Shown here in pieces: positions 7,472 through 12,714 of a stretch of 12,714 bases of DNA. The position numbers and the translations under genes are program-made. The number at the start of each line of letters is the position of its first letter. The stretch's first letter is position 1. The DNA comes from JBNJEM01 sp051745935 (lineage in GTDB: Bacteria; Planctomycetota; Planctomycetia; Pirellulales; Pirellulaceae): contig JBNJEM010000158.1 in assembly GCA_051745935.1 (NCBI GenBank), positions 1-12,714 of the forward strand, read 5' to 3'. Below the pieces are notes generated by a model. That model made no database searches, was not told the origin of the DNA, and saw only the letters and a list, made by a program, of their open reading frames with translations.

Positions 7472-7858
7472 ATGTTTAGAAAACTGATGGTAATCATTCT
7501 TGTGTGCTGTCCGTTACTGGCCGTTCTGGCCAGTATAGGCTATGGGGGGTATACGTGGAAAACGTGCCGTTCATGTACTACTATTCTCAACAGCAACTTC
7601 AACCCTTGTAAAGAAGACTGCTTAGAGGACCTAGCGTCGGATTGGTGGCGACTCAAACCTCTAGAAGGATCGAGCGAAGCTTGTGTTCAGGCCACTACAA
7701 TGGACTGTAAGGAGTTGGATGATAATGACCACGATTGCGCGCGATGGTGGAAATACCCGAGTGAGATTGATTGTGATAATGACCAGAATGGTTCTGCAGG
7801 GGGCTTCAAAGCAGTGGAGGGATGTGAGACCTCACGAGCTACCTCGGAGGAATGCTAA
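7472..7858 (+). CDS. Secreted Cys-rich small protein, cassette 2
   Basis: 128 residues from ATG 7472 (133 if GTG 7457 is used). A basic start (MFRK) and a hydrophobic stretch to about residue 22 form a signal peptide, with a likely cut near ASIG. The mature chain has 10 cysteines, including CRSC (32-35), the DC repeated along the second half and a cysteine as last residue, plus five tryptophans in W, WW, WW pattern. It is acidic (repeated D and E), whereas the cassette 1 protein is glycine-rich. I find no convincing residue-by-residue alignment between the two, only the same slot, size, export signal, even cysteine number and Trp content. I recognise no family. As in cassette 1, it lies immediately downstream of a MauE gene, here with the thioredoxin domain present, so a disulfide-maturation substrate is the best guess. 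Confidence 0.7.
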   Translation: MFRKLMVIILVCCPLLAVLASIGYGGYTWKTCRSCTTILNSNFNPCKEDCLEDLASDWWRLKPLEGSSEACVQATTMDCKELDDNDHDCARWWKYPSEIDCDNDQNGSAGGFKAVEGCETSRATSEEC

Positions 7859-7931
7859 CAGCGCAACTGGAATTGGTTTCACAACTCAGACTGCGCGGGC
7901 CTCCTACCCAAGGACCCGATTTAGGCGTTAT

Positions 7932-7969
7932 GAGAGTATCCAGCCGCGGAGCGGCGGGAGGAGACTCTC
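7932..7969. repeat. Nested inverted repeat in the gap between Cys-rich and LolA-like genes, cassette 2
   Basis: The outer arms GAGAGT (7932-7937) and ACTCTC (7964-7969) enclose inner arms GCCGC (7943-7947) and GCGGC (7951-7955) around a 3-base loop. Together they could fold into one GC-rich hairpin with an internal bulge. No T-run follows. The rest of this 298-base gap is GC-rich and contains no gene or transposase fragment that I can recognise. Confidence 0.4.
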
Positions 7970-8143
7970 GACAACGAGGAAGCAAGGGAAGCGACACACG
8001 GCGGAGCAGGCCATGCGCAGCCGCTGGCGAGCGGACGGGGTGTTCGCGGCGAACGCGACGAGCCGCTAGACCATGCAAGTACGCCAGATCAGTGAACGGA
8101 CGTTCCGTCACGTGAGTCGTGTGAGACCAGTTCTTCGTTCGAC

Positions 8144-8149
8144 AAGGAG
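8144..8149 (+). promoter_or_regulatory. Shine-Dalgarno AAGGAG that selects ATG 8157
   Basis: AAGGAG lies 7 bases before ATG 8157. The frame is open further upstream to 8073, but those extra 28 residues would sit before an otherwise normal signal peptide, so the downstream start is preferred. Confidence 0.6.
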
Positions 8150-8156
8150 CAACTTT

Positions 8157-9317
8157 ATGCTAGCAGGTCAGCTTGTTCTGATGGCGGCATCGTCTTTCTA
8201 TCTCGCTGGTCCTCCCGAAGAGCCGGAGGCACTTGCAGACTACTTGATGCAGGCATATCAGCAGTGGCTCCGGGACAGTTCCTTTGCTTGCACGTACAAA
8301 TTGGAAGTCATGAAGACGAACTCGCGAGACGGCCACTTCGGCGCGACAGTTGATGGCGATGTCCTCCGCTCGGACACGGGCACAATCGTGAAGGATGGCA
8401 AACGCCTGCGCTACCGTTCCGTCGGGGCCGACGGTTCCGTCGGGGATTTGGTCCATGACGGGCGTGTGCAAATATCTCTACACGAGCGAGGGACGGGGGA
8501 GCTTCGGGGTCCTTCACGTCCGGCGGGAGTGGTCTCGCAATCTCCAAAGAATGTTCGACCCTCAGCTTCAGTCAACGAGGTCGAAGGTCGCTTGTGGGGG
8601 ACCACAAAGGACAACAATGTCTGTGAACTGAGCCCCGTGAATCTTTTCTTGTCGACAGACCCTTTTGGGAGAGACACCTTCCACAAGGGTGAAAAGGTCC
8701 AGTTTGGGCTTTCCAAGTTTGATGATCGCGAGACCGTTCTCACCGCCACCTCCGAACGTCTGTGGAAAGACTCGCTTTACAAGTATGAAGTGCAGCTGCA
8801 TTTCGACATGGGTTTCACGTTGCCGGTCGTCACAGAAAAGGTGGCGACCATTCGATCGGCGGCAGGCCAGGTGAGGCGAAAACAAGTCTGGAGTATTGAA
8901 GACTATCAACTGTGTTCGGGTGGCATTCGAATACCTCGCAAGATCACTCGGGCCACATGGGACCAAGATTATCAGCGTGACAACTCAATAAACACCTGGA
9001 TGTATGTGCAGTGGACTTCTGCCGATTTAGGGAAGCGACTGCCGACGGACGAGGACTTTGCCATAAGAATCCCTGCGGACGCTGCGATAAGTGGGCTGAA
9101 GAGCCCACCCGCTTCGGGTAAGAGCCACGTGTTCCGGTTGACAGATTTCGCTCTTGACGATCTCGTGAAGCCAGCGGTTCCGTCAGGGCTGGAAGACGGG
9201 ACCGGAATCCCAGATCAAGGCGAAGGTGGTTATCGGCTTGTCGCGCTGCTTGTTTGCGTTTGCCTCTTGTGTATCTTAGTCTTTGTGTTCGCTGGTCGGC
9301 GGATGGTTCGGCGCTAG
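8157..9317 (+). CDS. LolA-like exported protein with C-terminal membrane anchor, cassette 2
   Basis: 386 residues from ATG 8157, chosen by ribosome site and by the signal-like start MLAGQLVLMAASSFYLAG. The body is beta-rich, with YKLEVMKT near residue 48, DGKRLRYRSVG near 80 and YKYEVQLHFDMGFTLPVV near 210, as in LolA/DUF1571-type envelope proteins that bind lipid or lipoprotein. The C-terminal helix (about 360-379) contains three cysteines (VCVCLLC) and ends in GRRMVRR, predicting a single tail anchor. Length and layout match the cassette 1 gene (385 residues), and both have a DF..R.P turn about 60-75 residues before the end, but overall identity is low. It is followed after 90 bases by the DUF1573 gene. 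Family call is by architecture. Confidence 0.65.
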   Translation: MLAGQLVLMAASSFYLAGPPEEPEALADYLMQAYQQWLRDSSFACTYKLEVMKTNSRDGHFGATVDGDVLRSDTGTIVKDGKRLRYRSVGADGSVGDLVHDGRVQISLHERGTGELRGPSRPAGVVSQSPKNVRPSASVNEVEGRLWGTTKDNNVCELSPVNLFLSTDPFGRDTFHKGEKVQFGLSKFDDRETVLTATSERLWKDSLYKYEVQLHFDMGFTLPVVTEKVATIRSAAGQVRRKQVWSIEDYQLCSGGIRIPRKITRATWDQDYQRDNSINTWMYVQWTSADLGKRLPTDEDFAIRIPADAAISGLKSPPASGKSHVFRLTDFALDDLVKPAVPSGLEDGTGIPDQGEGGYRLVALLVCVCLLCILVFVFAGRRMVRR

Positions 9318-9393
9318 CGACCCGTTGCCTCTAGTCCAACAAGTTTCGCGTGTTCAGTTTAGTCGGAGCACGTTCGGTGCTACTAGCTGCGTG

Positions 9394-9399
9394 AGGTGG
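9394..9399 (+). promoter_or_regulatory. Shine-Dalgarno AGGTGG for ATG 9408
   Basis: AGGTGG lies 8 bases before ATG 9408. An in-frame GTG at 9396 falls inside this site, so ATG 9408 is preferred; it also gives a normal signal-anchor start. Confidence 0.5.
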
Positions 9400-9407
9400 T
9401 ATTCTCA

Positions 9408-10538
9408 ATGTGGATGCATGGCTCGAATTTCAAATCTCCACGGTTTCTTCTTTTTTCTTCGTTGTTGCTCGCCGTCGTCACAGCGGGATTGGCGTTTCTT
9501 GCCGGCCGTAGAAGACACAGCGAGTCTGGTGTTCATTGCATCGTCGGCGATGCTGGCGTTGTCGTGATCGGTCAAGGGGGCACGAGCGTGGAGCACAAGT
9601 TTGTTGTCGAGAATCCTTCCAAGAAACGGCCCATGCACTTGCATTTGACTCAAAAGTCCTGTAGCTGCATGGACAATCTTCCCGAGGAGTTCTCGGTTTC
9701 ACCAGGAGACAGCACGTCCCTTACCGTTATTGCTTCTGTGAATAGTGTCTACGCTACCACGCAGGACGTGCATTGGTCCATTTTGTATCGTACGGACTTG
9801 CCTTCCGTGCCCAAGGTGGCGTTAGTACTGAAAGCTACGGCTGTACCAGAGATTGAGACGATTCTTCCCCCGCCTGACAATTGGGTCGTTGAGCCGAATG
9901 AAACGAAGAAGATCGCGTTTCGGAGTGTTTTTCGTTGCGACGCCGCGAACAGCAAGGGAGACGTTCAACTCAGGCCGGACTGTTGCGATTTTGTCGAAGT
10001 TCTTCATGTCGAGTAAGAGCGTAAGGGTAAGTATTGGGAAGTTGCACTTGACTGCCAGGCGAAGATTCCACGCACGTCCAGTGAATACGGAGGTGTTCGG
10101 GAGCGAGAGACGGCAACCATTCTATTCGTAGCGGACAACGGCAAGACACTCGAAGTGCCCGTGGCTTGGACACAGCGAAACCACGTTACGTGCGACCCCA
10201 GGCGTTTGTTCTTCAATGCGAGGCCGGATTCACAAGGAAAGAGAGATGTACGCCTTCGTTCGGACACGAGTTTTCGGCTAGTCAGCCTAAACGATGACGG
10301 GGGCAATCTCTGTTTTGAAATAGATTCAAACGGCAACGCAAGTCCCGGCAAGAGTGCCGAGTTTGTCTGTCAACTGGCACGCAACCGCAATCGCGGTGCT
10401 CGTCATTTGGTCACGAAGGGGAACATTATCGCGGAATTGGATCATCCGACCCAGCGGCAAGTTCGGATCGCCTACTCGATCTTGGAAGCCAGGGAAGACT
10501 TGGCTGCCGGGCACCAGGAAACCACAGGTGAAGAATGA
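9408..10538 (+). pseudogene. DUF1573 domain protein, cassette 2, interrupted by one in-frame TAA
   Basis: The reading frame from ATG 9408 runs to TAA 10014-10016 (codon 203) and then continues in the same frame, without further stops, to TGA 10536-10538. Read through, it gives 376 residues, matching the 359 of the cassette 1 gene. Residues 12-33 are a membrane anchor. HKFVVENPSKKRPMHLHLTQ followed by KSCSCMD (Cys 85 and Cys 87) is the DUF1573 signature. The part after the stop keeps protein-like sequence (KYWEVALDCQAKIP, ATILFVADNGKTLEVPVAWT, SAEFVCQLARNR), so the stop is recent, a sequencing error, or a read-through site. The final bases overlap the start of the next gene by ATGA, showing tight coupling of DUF1573 and glycosyltransferase translation in this cassette. 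If the stop is real, the product would be a 202-residue N-terminal fragment still carrying the signature domain. Confidence 0.75.
10014..10016 (+). other. In-frame nonsense codon (TAA) within the DUF1573 gene
   Basis: The codons around it read GTC GAG TAA GAG CGT AAG. Coding sequence continues unbroken in the same frame for 173 codons afterwards. One base change would restore it. Confidence 0.8.
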
Positions 10539-11956
10539 CTGGAGTGGCCGTGTCACAGAGGCCTCAGGAAACTGGCGCTGATGCAGCGGACACGTCCATG
10601 GTTGGGGTCCGTGTGATAGGTTCGATTGTAATCATGGTTCACGTCTGTCTGGTTGCCACTAGCGGGTACCTGCACTCACCTGTTCGCAATGAACTGTGTC
10701 ATCTCGTTTCGGGACTTAGCCATTGGGACCTCAGCATCGCTGTAATCAACGTCGGCTATGGATTCGAGGGCAGCTTCACGATGCTCAAAGACTATCGCTT
10801 TCAGTCTGCGTATCTCGCCGGAAACCATCCTAGCGGCGAGGATAATTCCGTTGCTGGAAATCGATTTGAAGGCGGGCTCGCGGGAATGCTGCGAGTTCCT
10901 TTTCCCAGAAATTTCGTCCAAGGAATCGACACGCAGAAGTTGGATTTCGAACGCCGCTGCATCATGTCTTATGTAAATGGTAGGTGGCAGCGAGGGGGCT
11001 GGTGGTGGTTCTATGCTTACGCGCTGCTGTTGAAAACGCCGGTTGGCGCACTCATATTGTGCATTATGGCCTGTTTGGTCTACGTCGCAAGGGTCGTCCA
11101 GGCGAACGCTCGGTTTGAAGAGGCATTCCTGATTGTTCCCGTGGCGCTAATACTTTGTGTAGCCAGTTGGCAAATAGGTTTTACGGTTCATACTCGTTAT
11201 GTCATTCCTGTACTACCATTTATCTTCGTTTGGAGTGGGCAATCGGCACTTCTCTCCACGTTTGGCTGTCGTAGAACACCTGGCCTCGCCTTGCTTTGCG
11301 TTGTTCTGGCGAGCCTCGAGAGCGTCTGGATCTTCCCTCACAGCCAGTCATTCTTTAATTCTCTCGCTGGCGGTCCCCGTCGCGGACATGAATATCCGCT
11401 CGACAGCAACATTGCGTGGGGACAAGATCTCTACTATTTGCGGGAGTGGCTCGACGATCATCCGGAAGCAACGCCCTTTGCTCTTGCCTGCATTACATGG
11501 ATTGATCCCGCCTTGATCGGCATACATTCTGACCTTCCTCCAGCCGGCCCGAAGAGCGTCTCTGCCAGTTGTGAATGCAATCGCTGTTCCAAGACGGGGC
11601 CCTTGCCTGGCTGGTATGGAATTGACGTGAATTTCTTACAAGGTTCGCGCGAGGGCACCCCGAACAAGAACGGCGATTGGGTATCCCCTGCCGACGAATG
11701 CTGTGACTTGACTTACTTCCAGCGTTTCCGCCACGTCGCCGTGGCCGGCTACTCCGTCTACATTTACCACATCACCCCGCGCGACGCCAATCGCGTGAGA
11801 CGGGAGTTGGGCTTGCCGGAGCTGCCGGAAGACTGGCAACATGAACAGGAACCTACCACCCTGGACGATAATGCGGAGTTCAGAGGGATTATCCGTCGCC
11901 AGGAAGCACCCATCTTTTCTAGGTTGAACAAGGTGTCCATCGTCGACCAATGGTAG
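10535..11956 (+). CDS. GT39/PMT-like glycosyltransferase with internal in-frame deletion, cassette 2
   Basis: 473 residues; ATG 10535 overlaps the DUF1573 stop (ATGA) with AGGTG upstream. The first 65 residues hold the first helix and SPVRNELCHLVSGLSHW, equivalent to the first-loop NEEG region of the full-length copy. The chain then jumps at about residue 66 (base 10730-10740) to AVINVGYGFEGS, which matches residues 253-264 of the 663-residue copy. About 200 residues are missing, including VNPPL, the HG..SD loop and several membrane helices. From there to the end it follows the family: GWWWFYAYALLLKTPVG, HTRYVIPVLPF, LDSNIAWGQDL, and a C-terminus almost identical to the other copy. The frame is kept, so a product may be made, but loss of most of the predicted catalytic half argues against normal activity. 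It could be a decaying gene or a truncated helper protein. Confidence 0.75.
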   Translation: MTGVAVSQRPQETGADAADTSMVGVRVIGSIVIMVHVCLVATSGYLHSPVRNELCHLVSGLSHWDLSIAVINVGYGFEGSFTMLKDYRFQSAYLAGNHPSGEDNSVAGNRFEGGLAGMLRVPFPRNFVQGIDTQKLDFERRCIMSYVNGRWQRGGWWWFYAYALLLKTPVGALILCIMACLVYVARVVQANARFEEAFLIVPVALILCVASWQIGFTVHTRYVIPVLPFIFVWSGQSALLSTFGCRRTPGLALLCVVLASLESVWIFPHSQSFFNSLAGGPRRGHEYPLDSNIAWGQDLYYLREWLDDHPEATPFALACITWIDPALIGIHSDLPPAGPKSVSASCECNRCSKTGPLPGWYGIDVNFLQGSREGTPNKNGDWVSPADECCDLTYFQRFRHVAVAGYSVYIYHITPRDANRVRRELGLPELPEDWQHEQEPTTLDDNAEFRGIIRRQEAPIFSRLNKVSIVDQW

Positions 11957-11986
11957 CGGAGACGCTGCGGTCTTCGAAGTCTCCGC
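11956..11986 (+). promoter_or_regulatory. Hairpin just after the glycosyltransferase stop codon (copy B)
   Basis: GCGGAGAC (11956-11963) and GTCTCCGC (11979-11986) are exact reverse complements around a 15-base loop, beginning at the last base of the TAG stop. The equivalent element at 6179-6210 keeps six contiguous pairs with one compensatory change. There is no T-run, so a plain intrinsic terminator is not indicated. Confidence 0.5.
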
Positions 11987-12048
11987 GGGTCGTACCTTCG
12001 ATTTCCAGTTGGGTTCGTTCCGAAAGGCGCTGGGGACGAAGAAGTAGC

Positions 12049-12055
12049 AGGAGGT
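12049..12055 (+). promoter_or_regulatory. Shine-Dalgarno AGGAGGT for the MauE gene at 12063
   Basis: AGGAGGT lies 7 bases before ATG 12063 and is the best ribosome site in the window. The equivalent in copy A (AGCAGGGG before 6287) is weaker. It fixes the start for all MauE copies. Confidence 0.75.
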
Positions 12056-12062
12056 GCATTCC

Positions 12063-12714
12063 ATGCAACGCGGGACTATGTACAACATTGTTCGTATCGT
12101 TCTGGCGGGCGTGCTTCTCCTGGCCGCCGGATTGAAGGGCTATCAACTCGCCACGGAGCCTGCCCTGAATGCCACTGTTCTTGATGCCCCCTGGTTTCTG
12201 ATCGCCGTGGTGGAGTTCGAGCTTCTCTTTGGTCTGTGGCTTCTTGGCAATATCTGGCCTGAGTGGACCCGCCGGGCGGCGATTCTCTGTTTCGCCGTGT
12301 TTGCCGCTGTCTCCCTCTACAAGGCTCTTTCTGGCGCTGCCAGTTGTGGCTGTTTAGGCCGCGTCGCGGTGAATCCTTGGTACACGTTCACGATGGACGT
12401 GGCGGCCGTCCTGGCGCTGTTCTGGTGGCGGCCCTCAGGTGCGGGTGCATCCACGGGGAGATTGAGATGGCCACCCGTGTGGCGTATAGCGGCCGTGGTG
12501 GTGGCGTGGCTGCTTGTCGGCGTTCCGGGTGCTCTGATGATGGGCACGTACCAGCATGGCCTATCGACCGAGGAGGGCATGGTTTTGGCCCAGAACGATT
12601 TGGTCGTCCTTGAGGCTGAGAAATGGACCGGCAAGCGACTTCCCCTGTTGCGGTACATTGAAGATGCGCCCAGCAAACTAAAGCCGGGCGGGGGAGATTT
12701 GCGCCAGCGTTTGG
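12063..12714 (+). CDS. MauE membrane protein with start of thioredoxin-like domain, cassette 3, cut by window edge
   Basis: The frame is open from ATG 12063 to the last base (217 codons visible) and has no stop. Residues 1-160 match the cassette 2 protein closely at the start (AAGLKGYQLATEPALN, DAPWFLIAVVEFEL, WPEWTRRAAI, SGAASCGC) with the same helices. The residue after the Cys pair is Leu instead of Phe (CGCLG). After the last helix (VWRIAAVVVAWLLVGVPGAL) it continues with DLVVLEAEKWTGKRLPLLRY, which parallels the linker leading into the thioredoxin domain of cassette 2 (KIVVLKPEAWVGKEFPLLNY). So this copy very probably carries the CxxC domain just beyond the window, unlike the truncated cassette 1 copy. 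It marks the start of a third cassette. Confidence 0.8.
   Translation, partial: MQRGTMYNIVRIVLAGVLLLAAGLKGYQLATEPALNATVLDAPWFLIAVVEFELLFGLWLLGNIWPEWTRRAAILCFAVFAAVSLYKALSGAASCGCLGRVAVNPWYTFTMDVAAVLALFWWRPSGAGASTGRLRWPPVWRIAAVVVAWLLVGVPGALMMGTYQHGLSTEEGMVLAQNDLVVLEAEKWTGKRLPLLRYIEDAPSKLKPGGGDLRQRL

Larger units (their letters stand above)
11745..12395 (+). repeat. Junction repeat, copy B: glycosyltransferase 3' end through MauE 5' half
   Basis: This block is nearly identical in DNA to 5965-6620, including the stretch 11957-12062 that is non-coding here. Beyond it the neighbouring sequences diverge quickly. The MauE portion also resembles 1-215, more so than copy A in the region after SCGC (GRV, ALAL). 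Boundaries are estimated by eye. Confidence 0.75.

Noticed and set aside
7683..8069. Plus-strand open frame of 128 codons across the end of the second Cys-rich gene
   Set aside because: It overlaps the Cys-rich gene in another frame, is Arg/Thr-rich, lacks a ribosome site and resembles no family I know.

Overview
The window looks like a piece of a planctomycete-type (PVC group) bacterial chromosome. I infer this from the company of genes (MauE/DoxX-type redox membrane protein, DUF1573 protein, LolA-like protein with a C-terminal membrane anchor, GT39-type membrane glycosyltransferase) and from protein style; no rRNA or marker gene fixes the taxon. All intact genes lie on the + strand.

The layout is a tandem array of one five-gene cassette. 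The order is: (a) MauE-type membrane protein, in its full form fused to a thioredoxin-like domain; (b) small secreted Cys/Trp-rich protein; (c) LolA-like exported protein with a single C-terminal anchor; (d) DUF1573 protein; (e) GT39/PMT-like membrane glycosyltransferase. Cassette 1 covers about 1-6236, cut by the left edge inside its MauE gene. Cassette 2 covers 6287-11956. Cassette 3 begins at 12063 with a third MauE gene that runs off the right edge. Equivalent MauE positions (2, 6431, 12207) are 6429 and 5776 bases apart.

The interior genes of the two cassettes have diverged strongly in sequence while keeping length and architecture. By contrast, the block joining the end of the glycosyltransferase to the start of the next MauE gene is nearly identical in DNA, including about 106 bases that are non-coding in cassette 2. 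That block contains a short hairpin with one compensatory base-pair change, followed by a Shine-Dalgarno sequence for the next MauE gene.

Both cassettes carry damage, in complementary places. In cassette 1 the MauE gene has lost its thioredoxin domain and two decayed transposase fragments lie in the gaps (IS66 type, minus strand, about 790-1062; IS1634 type, plus strand, about 3500-4031); its LolA-like, DUF1573 and glycosyltransferase genes are intact. In cassette 2 the MauE-thioredoxin gene is intact, but DUF1573 has an in-frame TAA and the glycosyltransferase has lost about 200 residues in frame. Both Cys-rich protein genes are open.

Working model (inference): the MauE-thioredoxin protein makes or shuffles disulfides in the Cys-rich protein encoded directly downstream, as MauE and MauD do for the Cys-rich small subunit of methylamine dehydrogenase. 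The LolA-like and DUF1573 proteins would act in the envelope on transport or assembly, and the GT39 enzyme would glycosylate an envelope target. I know of no described system with this five-gene content, but I could not search for one.
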